This document shows, in pieces, positions 1-8,880 of a DNA stretch of 64,000 bases. The stretch's first letter is position 1, and every line of letters starts with the position of its first letter. The notes below the pieces were generated by a model. The model saw only the letters and a program-made list of their open reading frames with translations, was not told the DNA's origin and did no database searches. The stretch covers positions 1 to 64,000 of the forward strand of contig NZ_JBFRYC010000013.1 in the NCBI RefSeq assembly GCF_040892615.1, given 5' to 3'. The translations under genes and the position numbers were made by a program. This DNA comes from Thioclava arctica. GTDB lineage: Bacteria > Pseudomonadota > Alphaproteobacteria > Rhodobacterales > Rhodobacteraceae.

Positions 1-63
1 AGTGATCCCGTGAACTTGGAAAACGTTCTTGGCCAAATCAAGGCCGATCGTGGTAACTTGCAT
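1..63 (-). mobile_element. IS110-family transposase, N-terminal 21 codons (runs off left edge)
   Basis: The minus strand reads MQVTTIGLDLAKNVFQVHGI from an ATG at 63, preceded by a GAGGAG ribosome-binding site. The phrase IGLDLAKNVFQVHG is the start of the DEDD RuvC-like catalytic domain of IS110/IS1111 transposases, the first Asp being catalytic. The rest lies outside the window, so it is unknown whether the element is intact. It sits about 120 bases downstream of the glpK stop codon. A second IS110-type fragment near 61.4 kb has a clearly different N-terminus and is another subgroup. Confidence 0.8.
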
Positions 64-180
64 GGGGTGGCTCCTCTCATAAGCAGATATCGACACCTGC
101 AGTATGGCGCATTGCGACGCCCGTTGAAGCAGGAGCCATCCACCCCATCAGCGATCGTCACCCAAGGGACGCCCGTCTTG

Positions 181-1668
181 TCAAATCGCGGCGATGGTGG
201 CTTTGACCGCCTTTTGCCAGCGCGCATAACGGGCTTCGCGCACGTCTTCTGGCATTTGCGGGGTGAAGGTGCGCTCAAGGGCCCAGGACTTGGCGAAAGC
301 CTCTTGATCGGGGTAAATCCCGGCCTTGTGGCCCGCAAGCCAAGCCGCCCCAAGCGCGGTGGTTTCCAACACTTCGGGGCGATCTACGGGCGCGCCCAGA
401 ATGTCGGCGAGAAACTGCATCGCCCAATCCGACGCCGTCATGCCGCCATCGACGCGCAGCGTCGGCGGCGCGTCATCGGCCCAATCTGCCTGCATAGCGG
501 CCAACAGATCGCGGGTCTGAAAGCCGACCGATTCCAGCGCGGCACGGGCAAATTCGGCAGGCCCGGAATTGCGCGTCAGGCCGAAAACCGCACCACGCGA
601 CTCTGCCTCCCAATAGGGTGCGCCAAGGCCGGTGAAGGCGGGCACGATGATCAGTTCTTGATTGGGGTCCGCGCTTTCGGCGAGCGTCTGGGTCTGACTG
701 GCCGCCTCGATGATGTGCAAACCATCGCGCAGCCATTGCACCACCGCACCGGCCACAAAGATCGAGCCCTCAAGCGCATAGGTCACTTTGCCGTCCAGCT
801 GATAGGCAATTGTGCTAAGCAAGCGATGCTCAGAGCGCACCATCTGATCGCCCGTATTCAGAAGCGCGAAACACCCCGTGCCATAGGTCGATTTCAACAT
901 GCCCGGCTTGAAACACGCCTGACCGACGCAAGCTGCCTGCTGATCGCCCGCCACACCAAGGATCGCAATCTCAGCGCCCAGCAGATCACTTTGCGCCATC
1001 CCGAAATCGGCGGCGCAATCGCGCACTTCGGGCAGCATATCCATGGGCACGTCAAGGCGGTCGCAAATCGTGCGTGACCAGCGCCCCTTGGCAATATCAT
1101 ACAGCATCGTGCGCGCCGCATTGGTCGCATCGGTCAGATGCGCCTTGCCACCCGTCAGCTTCCAGATCAACCAACTGTCGATCGTGCCAAAAGCCAGCTT
1201 GCCCGCCTGCGCACGCGCGCGAGCCCCGTCGACATTCTCCAAAATCCAGCGCAGTTTCGTGGCCGAGAAATACGGATCAATCAGCAACCCTGTGCGCGAG
1301 GTGATCGTTTCTTCAAACCCCGCATCGCGCAGCTCGCGGCAATAGTCAGCGGTGCGCCGGTCCTGCCAAACAATCGCATTGTGCACCGGCTCCCCGGTAT
1401 CGCGGTCCCATACAACGGTCGTTTCGCGCTGATTGGTGATGCCGATGCCCGCGATATCAGAGGGCGCGATGCCAGCGCGGTCAATCGCTTCACGCGCGGT
1501 CGCAAGAACAGAGTCCCAGATTTCATTGGCATCATGTTCGACCCAACCCGAGCGGGGGAAATGCTGCGCAAACTCTTGTTGCGCAGAGGTGACCGGGCGC
1601 AGATCACCGTCAAACAGGATCGCGCGCGTCGAAGTGGTTCCCTGATCGATCGCTAAAATATGGGTCAT
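181..1668 (-). CDS. glpK: Glycerol kinase
   Basis: ATP-dependent phosphorylation of glycerol to glycerol-3-phosphate in the cytoplasm, the first step of glycerol catabolism. The 495-residue protein has the usual FGGY-kinase length. It starts MTHILAIDQGTTSTRAIL with the phosphate-binding DQGTTS at about residues 8-13, and carries the C-terminal FGGY signature (GGMTASDWAMQFLADILG) from about residue 407. I chose the ATG at 1668 because it gives the family N-terminus; the longer reading adds 22 unrelated residues. It lies downstream of glpD on the same strand and is probably cotranscribed, with only a glpS-like stub in between. Its product feeds GlpD. Confidence 0.97.
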   Translation of the reverse strand: MTHILAIDQGTTSTRAILFDGDLRPVTSAQQEFAQHFPRSGWVEHDANEIWDSVLATAREAIDRAGIAPSDIAGIGITNQRETTVVWDRDTGEPVHNAIVWQDRRTADYCRELRDAGFEETITSRTGLLIDPYFSATKLRWILENVDGARARAQAGKLAFGTIDSWLIWKLTGGKAHLTDATNAARTMLYDIAKGRWSRTICDRLDVPMDMLPEVRDCAADFGMAQSDLLGAEIAILGVAGDQQAACVGQACFKPGMLKSTYGTGCFALLNTGDQMVRSEHRLLSTIAYQLDGKVTYALEGSIFVAGAVVQWLRDGLHIIEAASQTQTLAESADPNQELIIVPAFTGLGAPYWEAESRGAVFGLTRNSGPAEFARAALESVGFQTRDLLAAMQADWADDAPPTLRVDGGMTASDWAMQFLADILGAPVDRPEVLETTALGAAWLAGHKAGIYPDQEAFAKSWALERTFTPQMPEDVREARYARWQKAVKATIAAI

Positions 1669-1773
1669 GGTTCGGGGTCCGCAGTTTTGGGAAAAGGGAT
1701 GGGGCGAGTGTGGATTGCCAGCGCCACATCGCAAGGCGCAAAAGAGGCCGAGGCTCTCCCCCGGCCCGCTATC

Positions 1774-1917
1774 TTATCGGGCGGAATTACGCATCCAGCT
1801 TTTGACCAGCGCGTCATGGCTCACCGTCACCGTGACATTCTGCAAGACCATATCCAGCGGATGAATTTGCCTGCGCCCATCAACCGAATTGGACACCGAT
1901 TTGAGTTCTAGCGTCAT
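1774..1917 (-). pseudogene. Probable remnant of the glycerol ABC transporter ATPase GlpS (47 codons)
   Basis: The minus strand has a 47-residue reading frame starting MTLELKSVSNSVDGRRQIHP and ending SWMRNSAR before TAA. The first 25 or so residues resemble the start of GlpS-type ABC ATPases (a strand-forming MxLEL, then xxIHPxDLxL). The Walker A region and everything after are missing. In related bacteria glpD is followed by the glpSTPQV transporter genes and then glpK; here the stub lies exactly between glpD and glpK. A GGGAGG-like site precedes the ATG, so the peptide may still be translated. The GlpS assignment rests on memory of the family and position, and is moderate. The last 15 residues are not recognisable and may be the tail of another deleted gene joined in frame. 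Confidence 0.45.
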
Positions 1918-1944
1918 AGTTCCTCCCTTTGATCGCGCCCTCTC

Positions 1945-3534
1945 CTAAGCGGCGACCAATGTGCTGACATGGTGCAGCACGAATTCCTCCAATGTCGCGA
2001 CCTGCTCTGGGCTCAGACGCAATCCGAGTTTGGTACGCCGCCAGATCACATCTTCAGCCGAACGCGCCCATTCCTTTTCGATCAGCCAGATCACCTCAGC
2101 TTCGCTGAGCGTCGCACCGAAATCGCGCCCCAAATCGGCGGCGGATTTTGCCGACCCCAAAATCTCACGCGATTCCAGCCCGTAATGGCGCATCATCCGC
2201 TGTGCCCAGGCCTCGCCCAGAAACGGATAATCGCGCGCCAGATCGGCGGTAATCTGTGCGGTGTCTTGCGGCTTGAACGCGCCTCCGGGCAGCGATACGC
2301 CAGCCGTCCAAGCCCCTTTGAGGTCGGGGAAGAAGGGGGCGATCTTTTCCAGCGCATGTTCGGACAACCGCCGATAGGTCGTGATCTTGCCGCCAAACAC
2401 ATTGAGCACCGGCGCGCCGCCCGCATCATTGAGCGAGAGCACATAATCGCGCGTCGCCGCCGTGGCCGAGCTGGCCCCGTCATCATAAAGCGGACGCACG
2501 CCGGAATAGGTCCACACAATATCGTCGCGCGTCACCGGCTTGGCGAAATAGTTCGAAGCGAAGGCACACAGATAGTCTTGCTCTTCGGGCGTGCATTGCG
2601 CCTTGGAGGGGGCGCCCTCATGTTCCTTGTCGGTGGTGCCGATCAGGGTGAAATCCTGCTCATAGGGGATTGCAAAGATGATCCGCCCGTCCTCGCCCTG
2701 AAAGAAATAGCACTTGTCGTGATCATACAGCTTGCGCGTCACGATATGGCTGCCGCGCACCAACCGGATGCCCTCGGTCGAGTCGATCCCGATCGTGCCG
2801 CGCAGCACCTGATCGACCCAAGGTCCACCGGCATTGACCAGCACTTTGGCGTAGTGATCGGCGCGCCCTTTGGGCCCCTCGGTCACGATGTGCCACAGCC
2901 CGTCTTCGCGGCTTGCCGAGATCACCTTGGTGCGCACCATGATCTGTGCGCCGCGCGCCTCGGCGTCGCGCGCATTCAAAACGACCAGCCGCGCATCCTG
3001 CACCCAGCCATCGGAATATTCATAGGCCTTGTGAAATTTCGGATTCAGCGGCTTGCCCGCCGGGTCTTGCGTCAAATCCAGCGTCGCGGTGCCGGGCAGC
3101 AATTTGCGCTTGCCCAGATGGTCATACATGAACAACCCCAGCCGGATCAGCCATGCCGGGCGGCGGCCTTTCATCCATGGCATCACGAAGGACAAAAGCT
3201 TTGAGGTCGGCGTCTCGGTCTCAAAGCGCATGTCGCGGTGATACGGCAGCACAAAGCGCATCGGCCACGAGATATGGGGCATTGCCGACAGCAGCACCTC
3301 GCGTTCCTTCAGCGCCTCACGCACCAGACGGAATTCGAAATACTCCAGATAGCGTAACCCACCGTGAAACAGCTTCGTCGAAGCCGAAGACGTCGCTTGC
3401 GCCAGATCGCCCTGCTCGGCCAGCGCGACCGACAGGCCACGCCCAGCTGCATCGCGCGCGATTCCGCACCCGTTTACCCCACCGCCGATCACGAATAGAT
3501 CTTTCGGCACATGGTGTTGATCGTCTAAAGGCAC
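1945..3534 (-). CDS. glpD: Aerobic glycerol-3-phosphate dehydrogenase (FAD)
   Basis: Oxidises glycerol-3-phosphate to dihydroxyacetone phosphate at the inner membrane and passes electrons to quinone. The 529-residue protein has the N-terminal FAD dinucleotide-binding motif GGGVNGCGIARDAAGRG at about residues 17-33, then the family block STKLFHGGLRYLEYFEF. Length and order fit GlpD. It is the first gene of the glp transcription unit, divergent from the DeoR-type repressor gene glpR. The 190-base gap between them has AT-rich TTTCG/CGAAA dyads that could be operators. The ATG at 3534 gives a natural N-terminus about 14 residues ahead of the FAD motif. Confidence 0.97.
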   Translation of the reverse strand: MPLDDQHHVPKDLFVIGGGVNGCGIARDAAGRGLSVALAEQGDLAQATSSASTKLFHGGLRYLEYFEFRLVREALKEREVLLSAMPHISWPMRFVLPYHRDMRFETETPTSKLLSFVMPWMKGRRPAWLIRLGLFMYDHLGKRKLLPGTATLDLTQDPAGKPLNPKFHKAYEYSDGWVQDARLVVLNARDAEARGAQIMVRTKVISASREDGLWHIVTEGPKGRADHYAKVLVNAGGPWVDQVLRGTIGIDSTEGIRLVRGSHIVTRKLYDHDKCYFFQGEDGRIIFAIPYEQDFTLIGTTDKEHEGAPSKAQCTPEEQDYLCAFASNYFAKPVTRDDIVWTYSGVRPLYDDGASSATAATRDYVLSLNDAGGAPVLNVFGGKITTYRRLSEHALEKIAPFFPDLKGAWTAGVSLPGGAFKPQDTAQITADLARDYPFLGEAWAQRMMRHYGLESREILGSAKSAADLGRDFGATLSEAEVIWLIEKEWARSAEDVIWRRTKLGLRLSPEQVATLEEFVLHHVSTLVAA

Positions 3535-3600
3535 CGACGCCCCTCCCTCTCAAGTTGCGACCAAGGAAGAACATATCATGAGCATAAGTCAACTTTATAT

Positions 3601-3618
3601 TTTCGTTTTTATTCGAAA
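3601..3618. promoter_or_regulatory. Candidate GlpR operator between glpD and glpR
   Basis: TTTCGTTTTTATTCGAAA is an 18-base imperfect dyad with TTTCG and CGAAA arms. It lies 67 bases upstream of glpD and about 110 bases upstream of glpR. More CGAA/TTCGAA copies follow at about 3639-3653. DeoR-family GlpR proteins bind such AT-rich TTCG-containing repeats. Assignment is by pattern and position only. Confidence 0.4.
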
Positions 3619-3726
3619 TTGATATAAACGAACAAAAGCGCGCCAAATTCGAAAGCTCAAAGATGTGGAGAAAGCTGTTTCGTGACAAGATTCTAGCGCT
3701 GCGGCACCTGTAACGGAGGGGGACTT

Positions 3727-4485
3727 ATGGCACTTAATGTTCGACAGAAACAAATTCTTGAGATCGCGCGCAATGCTGGCAGCGTGGCGGTCGAAGACCT
3801 TGCCGATCAGTTCACGGTGTCCCTGCAGACGATTCGACGCGACCTGTCGGACCTTGCCGAAGCGGGCCATATGGACCGGGTGCATGGCGGCGCGGTTTTG
3901 CGCACAGGGGTCAGCAACTTTGCCTATGACGAGCGGCGGCGAATGAATGAGGGGGCGAAGTCTGCGATCGCCAAAGCCTGCGCGCGCGCGATCCCGGACA
4001 ATTGCTCGATCATCCTCAATCTTGGGACCACAACCGAAGCCGTGGCGCGCGAATTGCTGGGGCATCGCAACATCACGGTGGTCACGAACAACATCAACGT
4101 GGCCAATATCCTGCTGGCCAATGACAGTTGTGACATCATGGTGGCCGGTGGCAGCTTGCGTCGCCTTGATGGTGGTCTGGTGGGCGATCTGACGGCGGAT
4201 TTCATCAACCAGTTCAAGGTGGATTACGCAGTGATCGGCACATCGGCCTTGGATGAAGATGGTGATCTGCTGGATTACGACCTTGCCGAGGTGCGGGTGA
4301 GCCGGATGATCCTGCGCCGTGCACGCAAGGTGTTTCTGGTGACCGATGCATCGAAACTCGCGCGCTCTGCCCCGGTGCGGCTGGCTTCGCTCAGCGATAT
4401 CGACACGCTTTTTATCGACGCACCCTTGCCCGAAGCGCTGCGCCAACGCTGCGCCGACTGGGAGACCAACGTCCAAATCGTGTGA
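3727..4485 (+). CDS. glpR: DeoR-family transcriptional repressor of glycerol metabolism
   Basis: 252-residue DeoR/GlpR-family regulator. The N-terminal winged helix (about residues 5-58) includes SVAVEDLADQFTVSLQTIRR, the DeoR signature. The C-terminal DeoR sensor domain (about 75-230) has NLGTTTEAVA and VVTNNINVANIL, the isomerase-like effector pocket expected to bind glycerol-3-phosphate. An upstream GGAGGG is its ribosome-binding site. Its divergent position next to glpD-glpK points to local control of the glp genes; this is the usual arrangement but is inferred here. Confidence 0.93.
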   Translation: MALNVRQKQILEIARNAGSVAVEDLADQFTVSLQTIRRDLSDLAEAGHMDRVHGGAVLRTGVSNFAYDERRRMNEGAKSAIAKACARAIPDNCSIILNLGTTTEAVARELLGHRNITVVTNNINVANILLANDSCDIMVAGGSLRRLDGGLVGDLTADFINQFKVDYAVIGTSALDEDGDLLDYDLAEVRVSRMILRRARKVFLVTDASKLARSAPVRLASLSDIDTLFIDAPLPEALRQRCADWETNVQIV

Positions 4486-4558
4486 CGCGGGCGGTCTTGG
4501 TGCGACGGCGCGCGGAAAGGGATTGCAGCCACAGGGGGCGTCGCGCTATGGGCAGATT

Positions 4559-5326
4559 ATGCCCAGATACGCGTTTCAAATTGAATATGATGGCGGCCCA
4601 TTTGCCGGCTGGCAACGCCAGGTCAACCAGTCTTCAGTGCAAGGCTCGGTGGAGGCGGCATTGGCGCGCCTCGAACCGGGTCCGCATTCGGTTATAGCTG
4701 CCGGGCGCACGGATGCGGGCGTTCATGCCAGCGCGCAGGTCGCCCATGTTGATCTTGCAAAAGACTGGGATGCGTTTCGCCTGTCGGAGGCGCTCAACTA
4801 CCATCTGCGTCCGCACCCGATTTCCATTCTCGCCTGCGAACGCGTCAGCGAGGATTTCCACGCCCGCTTTTCCGCGATCGAGCGGCGCTATGCGTTTCGG
4901 CTGGCCTACCGCCGCGCCCCACTGACCTATGAGCGCGGGCAGGTCTGGCGCATTCGCAAGCCGCTTGATCTTGAAGCGATGCGCGCAGGCGCGGCCCATC
5001 TGATCGGGTGGCACGACTTTACCTCGTTCCGCTCAACTTACTGCCAAGCGAAATCTCCCGAGAAAACCCTCGACGAGATCACTATCGAGGCGCATGAAAT
5101 CGCCAGAGGAATGGAATATCGCTTTCATCTGCGGGCGCGCTCGTTCTTGCACAATCAGGTGCGCTCGATCGTGGGCACGCTGGAACGCGTTGGGGCGGGA
5201 TCTTGGGCGCCAGAGCGTGTGAAAGAGGCGCTTGATGCGCGCGACCGGGCAGCCTGCGGACCGGTCTGCCCGCCGCATGGGCTCTATCTGGCAGGTGTTG
5301 GCTACCGCGACGATCCCTTCGCCTAG
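4559..5326 (+). CDS. truA: tRNA pseudouridine(38-40) synthase
   Basis: Isomerises uridines 38-40 in the anticodon arm of tRNAs. The 255-residue protein starts MPRYAFQIEYDGGPFAGWQRQ, the typical TruA N-terminus. It has the catalytic-loop motif AAGRTDAGVHASAQV around residues 45-60, whose Asp is the nucleophile, and a C-terminal FLHNQVRSIVGTL block. The ATG at 4559 is preferred over a longer frame beginning inside glpR. It follows glpR by 73 bases and converges with the next gene, the two stops being only a few bases apart. Confidence 0.96.
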   Translation: MPRYAFQIEYDGGPFAGWQRQVNQSSVQGSVEAALARLEPGPHSVIAAGRTDAGVHASAQVAHVDLAKDWDAFRLSEALNYHLRPHPISILACERVSEDFHARFSAIERRYAFRLAYRRAPLTYERGQVWRIRKPLDLEAMRAGAAHLIGWHDFTSFRSTYCQAKSPEKTLDEITIEAHEIARGMEYRFHLRARSFLHNQVRSIVGTLERVGAGSWAPERVKEALDARDRAACGPVCPPHGLYLAGVGYRDDPFA

Positions 5327-5332
5327 CCCGCC

Positions 5333-7264
5333 TTATTCGCCGGGGCGATTGGCCGGGCGGTTCACAGCGCTGCGTTCTTGGACGACGCTCATCTGAAGGC
5401 TTTCTGCGGCGTGGCTTTGCGGCATATATTCGGGGATCGCGCGCGCCAGCGTGGCCAGCATCTCGGCGGGGTCATTGCGCTCGATCGCATCGCGCAAATC
5501 GCGCAGCATCGCGGCGGTTTGCAACTCTGACAACCGATCCTCGCGCACGCGGATGATCTTGGGATGCGAGGTGCTGCCCGCACCTTTGCGCACCATCAAT
5601 TCCTCATACAGCTTTTCACCCGGGCGCAGTCCCGTCGTGACGATTTCAATATCGCCATCAGGATTGGCCCGATCACGCACCTGAAAGCCGCGCCCCTCGA
5701 TCATCCGCCGCGCCAGATCGCGGATCAGCATGGGCTTGCCCATGTCCAACACATAGACCTCGCCACCATCCGCGAAGCTTCCCGCCAGCAAGACCAGTCG
5801 CGCCGCCTCTTGGATGGTCATGAAATAACGCGTCACCCGCAGATCGGTCAGCGTCACTGGCCCGCCCCGGAGAATCTGCTCTTCGAACAAGGGCACCACA
5901 GAGCCCGAAGACCCCAAGACATTGCCAAAGCGCACAATCGAAAAGATCGTTCCCTCAGGCCGGTCTGCCAGATCCTGCACAACCAATTCGGAGAGGCGCT
6001 TTGAGGCGCCCATCACCGAGCCCGGTCGCACCGCCTTATCCGAAGAGACCAGTACGAAACGCGCCACCCCCGCCTCGCGGGCAGCGCGCGCCAGAACCTG
6101 CGTTGAGAAGACGTTATTCTGAAGCCCCGCGCGCATATTTTCCTCGACCAAGGGAACATGCTTATAGGCTGCGGCATGCATCACCGCATCGACACCATTC
6201 TGCGCGAATAGGCTTGCCACCAGAACTGGATCAGCCGCCGAACCAAGCACGGGCACGATCCGCGTACCAAACGGCTCGGCAAGCAGGCGCAATTCTTGAT
6301 TTGCGGCGTAAAGTGCAAGTTCAGACAGTTCGAGCAAGATCAGTTGCGCCGGACGACAGGCAATGACCTGCCGGCACAATTCCAGACCGATCGAGCCACC
6401 CGCACCCGACACCAGCACCGTGCTGCCTGCGTAGGCAATGTAGCTAGAACTGAGCGTTTCAAACAGATCATCACGCCCAAGAAGCTGGCCTGATTTAACC
6501 GGCTCAAGGCGCGAAGCAAGCGTGCTGTCATCAATCAGCTGTGCAAAGGCGGGCAGCGTTTCCGTTGTGATCCCAAGCGCCTCAAACTGACGCGACAGTG
6601 CTGTCTTGCGATCCGCGGGCAGGTCTGGATCTGCAAGGATGACACGGTTGATATTGTAAAGTACACGCAGTTCTTCCGCCTTGAAAACGGGATAAACCGT
6701 CAAGCCGTTCACATGCGAGCCGCGCAGCGCCGGGCTGTCATCAATAAAGCCATAGACCATCACGTCAGGACGATCCATCATCTCGCGAGACAGTTTGATC
6801 CCGGAAAATCCTGCACCATAAATGATGACCCGCGACACAATCCGCGAGCGGCGATACAGCATCGTCAAAAGCTGCAGCATGCCCCGGCGCAGCACGATAT
6901 AGCTGAGAAAATACAGCATCCCAAATAAGGTCGGCGCAATTGGCCTGAGACGTTGAGACGAAACCACCTCCAACAGCCCTGACATCATCGTCAGACCGAT
7001 GGACATGATCAAGGCGCGTGTTATCGCCTCAGCATCGAAATGTTTGAGCTGCACGCGATGCAAACCAAGCATCATCGACAGACCGCCTGCAACGATCATC
7101 AAGATTGGCAGATATCTGGGACCCAACTCAAAGATCGTGCGGTTATACTCAAGAAGCAAAAGCGCGGACATCAAGCCGACAATTGGCACCAACGCCACAT
7201 CAACCGCCAAAAGGAAGAGATCCTTTTGTTTGCGCGTGAGACCCATGAACCGTTTAAGCAACAT
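5333..7264 (-). CDS. Membrane-bound nucleotide-sugar 4,6-dehydratase/epimerase (CapD/FlaA1/WbpM type)
   Basis: Large 643-residue polysaccharide-biosynthesis protein. Four hydrophobic segments lie in the first 130 residues (about 15-38, 50-68, 84-101, 112-135). A first Rossmann-like CoA-binding fold has YGAGFSGIK at about 149-157. The catalytic SDR domain has the cofactor motif SGAGGSIG at about 286-293 and the SSDKAVRPGSVMGASKR active-site block typical of WbpM-type 4,6-dehydratases, where SDK stands in place of the usual Tyr. Such enzymes convert UDP-GlcNAc to 4-keto-6-deoxy sugars at the inner membrane. It is last in a minus-strand cluster with a sugar transferase and an epimerase. The exact sugar product cannot be told. 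Confidence 0.92.
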   Translation of the reverse strand: MLLKRFMGLTRKQKDLFLLAVDVALVPIVGLMSALLLLEYNRTIFELGPRYLPILMIVAGGLSMMLGLHRVQLKHFDAEAITRALIMSIGLTMMSGLLEVVSSQRLRPIAPTLFGMLYFLSYIVLRRGMLQLLTMLYRRSRIVSRVIIYGAGFSGIKLSREMMDRPDVMVYGFIDDSPALRGSHVNGLTVYPVFKAEELRVLYNINRVILADPDLPADRKTALSRQFEALGITTETLPAFAQLIDDSTLASRLEPVKSGQLLGRDDLFETLSSSYIAYAGSTVLVSGAGGSIGLELCRQVIACRPAQLILLELSELALYAANQELRLLAEPFGTRIVPVLGSAADPVLVASLFAQNGVDAVMHAAAYKHVPLVEENMRAGLQNNVFSTQVLARAAREAGVARFVLVSSDKAVRPGSVMGASKRLSELVVQDLADRPEGTIFSIVRFGNVLGSSGSVVPLFEEQILRGGPVTLTDLRVTRYFMTIQEAARLVLLAGSFADGGEVYVLDMGKPMLIRDLARRMIEGRGFQVRDRANPDGDIEIVTTGLRPGEKLYEELMVRKGAGSTSHPKIIRVREDRLSELQTAAMLRDLRDAIERNDPAEMLATLARAIPEYMPQSHAAESLQMSVVQERSAVNRPANRPGE

Positions 7265-7384
7265 CTATGAAAATTCCCGCCATAGTTGTAACGCGCATCA
7301 GCGATGCACGCTATTGGCAAGCTCATAGCTATATCTACATCATTAACAGGTTCTTAATTTTGGAAGCCTGCGCCGCAGCAATAT

Positions 7385-8002
7385 TCAGCCGAAGACGCTT
7401 TTGAAGGTCCGCCAAATGAGCACGAGATCGAAACAAACCGACATATGCTTTTGATAGATCAGGTCCAGCTTGGCCTTGGCGGGAACACACCGTCGCGCAT
7501 AGGTCGCATCGACCTCAGCTGCACTGGTGCACTGTCCGAGAATCCACGTTTCATGTTCATTAAAACAAAGCGATGCGAGCCCGGTGACCCCTGGCGGCGT
7601 CTTGAGTACCTCCGCATAGATATCGGGGAAACGTTCGACATATTCGCGCAAGGGTGGGCGGGGTCCGACAAAGCTGATGTCACCGCGATAGATGTTCCAG
7701 AACTGCGGCAATTCATCTGCCCGCAGCTTGCGCATGATCCCGCCCATCCGGGTAATTCGTTGCTGCTTATGCCCGCCAGACACCCCCGAATCACCTGCAA
7801 CGACTTCCATTGTGCGAAATTTCAGCAGGCGAAAACTTTGAGTCGGGGACTTCATCCGCTCGGCGGCGTAAAAATAGGGCCGCTTTTCAAATAGGATCAC
7901 CGTGATCAGCGTGAACAGGAACAATCCCGCGACCAATGGCGTCAGCGCCACTGCCAGCGCCAGATCAAAGAGGCGTTTTGCCAGACGCTGCGTGCGTGTC
8001 AT
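7385..8002 (-). CDS. Undecaprenyl-phosphate sugar phosphotransferase (bacterial sugar transferase)
   Basis: 205-residue monotopic phosphoglycosyl transferase that starts a polysaccharide or O-antigen repeat by moving a sugar-1-phosphate from a UDP-sugar to undecaprenyl phosphate. It begins with KRLFDLALAVALTPLVAGLF, a re-entrant membrane helix at about residues 8-35. The conserved FRLLKFRTM, LRADELPQFWNIYRGDISFVGPRPP and PGVTGLASL motifs follow. The DE of LRADELPQ is the catalytic pair. The length fits the minimal PglC-like form with no WbaP-type extra helices. Its start overlaps the end of the upstream epimerase gene by four bases (ATGA), so the two are coupled. The sugar specificity is not readable. 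Confidence 0.93.
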   Translation of the reverse strand: MTRTQRLAKRLFDLALAVALTPLVAGLFLFTLITVILFEKRPYFYAAERMKSPTQSFRLLKFRTMEVVAGDSGVSGGHKQQRITRMGGIMRKLRADELPQFWNIYRGDISFVGPRPPLREYVERFPDIYAEVLKTPPGVTGLASLCFNEHETWILGQCTSAAEVDATYARRCVPAKAKLDLIYQKHMSVCFDLVLIWRTFKSVFG

Positions 8003-8880
8003 GCCATCTCCTGCCGTATGCGTTTCATATCTTCGACCAGATCGGCAGCGTCACCATCTGCGCGCCCCACAAGACCCAAACGCACCGCCTGCGTCACGTC
8101 CAGTTCGACGCGCGCGATTGCGGCCTCGGGTGCTGGAATCGGCTGCCATCGCTCCCCGGCCGCAGTCAGCAAATCATCCATCCCAACCACACCGGGGAGC
8201 GCGAGATTGAGCCGCTTCGGGAGACGCGCGCGATCGGCAACGGCCAGGCGAACCAGCCGCGCTATCGCAGCCGCCAGCGCACCGGGCCCGATATAGCTGC
8301 GCTGCGGCGCGCGGCCATCGGCAAAAACATGCAGGCGGCGGCCCTCAGCGGGCGCAGCCGCGCCGAGCAGCGCATCCGCCCCCGCCACATTCCCAATGCG
8401 CAGCGCACAGCCATGCGCCATCCCGGCCAGCATCGCCTCCATGTCGCATTTCGAGCGGCCATAGGCATTGAGAGGCGCGCAAGGCGTGTCTTCGGTCAGT
8501 GGCCCGGCCCCGCGCCCATAGACCGCAGCGGACGATGCCGCGATCAGCGGCACCCCCGCCATTTGCGCCGCGTCGCGCGTAGCCTTGGCCAATGCAGCAT
8601 TGACGACCAAAGCCTCGGGGGGGCCGTTGATCACCCCGGCCAGCAGCAAAACCGCATCGGCCTGAGCGCAGGCGCGCGCCAGCGACTCGGGCGCGTCGAG
8701 AATGTCAAACACCGGCCCGTCCAGACCTGCCGCGCGTCGCGCCTGCCATATCGGCACAATCCCCGCTGCATCAGGCGTTGCGCACCAAGCCGCGCGCAGC
8801 ATCGTTCCCAATCGCCCGGTGCCGCCCAAAATCAGCAACTGCGGCAGATCGGCGCGCGGAGCTTTGGCATCAACGGGCAT
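7999..8880 (-). CDS. NAD-dependent sugar epimerase/dehydratase-like protein (extended SDR)
   Basis: 293-residue extended short-chain dehydrogenase. The cofactor motif ILGGTGRLGTML is at about residues 17-28, with an active-site-like YGRSKCDME (YxxxK) near residue 140. It resembles the epimerases that act on the product of WbpM-type dehydratases before transfer by a PglC-type enzyme, and it leads the same three-gene unit. The Asp- and Glu-rich surface and low conservation prevent a substrate call. ATG at 8880; upstream is the 200-base gap shared with the divergent aminotransferase gene. Confidence 0.8.
   Translation of the reverse strand: MPVDAKAPRADLPQLLILGGTGRLGTMLRAAWCATPDAAGIVPIWQARRAAGLDGPVFDILDAPESLARACAQADAVLLLAGVINGPPEALVVNAALAKATRDAAQMAGVPLIAASSAAVYGRGAGPLTEDTPCAPLNAYGRSKCDMEAMLAGMAHGCALRIGNVAGADALLGAAAPAEGRRLHVFADGRAPQRSYIGPGALAAAIARLVRLAVADRARLPKRLNLALPGVVGMDDLLTAAGERWQPIPAPEAAIARVELDVTQAVRLGLVGRADGDAADLVEDMKRIRQEMA

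Noticed and set aside
10..1077. Long plus-strand frame (355 codons) across glpK
   Set aside because: It is the antisense shadow of glpK, which has all family motifs; GC-rich DNA gives long mirror frames. No motif or ribosome site supports it.
1969..3204. Plus-strand frame of 411 codons opposite glpD
   Set aside because: Antisense shadow of glpD; no recognisable product.
3595..4476. Minus-strand frame of 293 codons opposite glpR
   Set aside because: Shadow of glpR, which has clear DeoR motifs.
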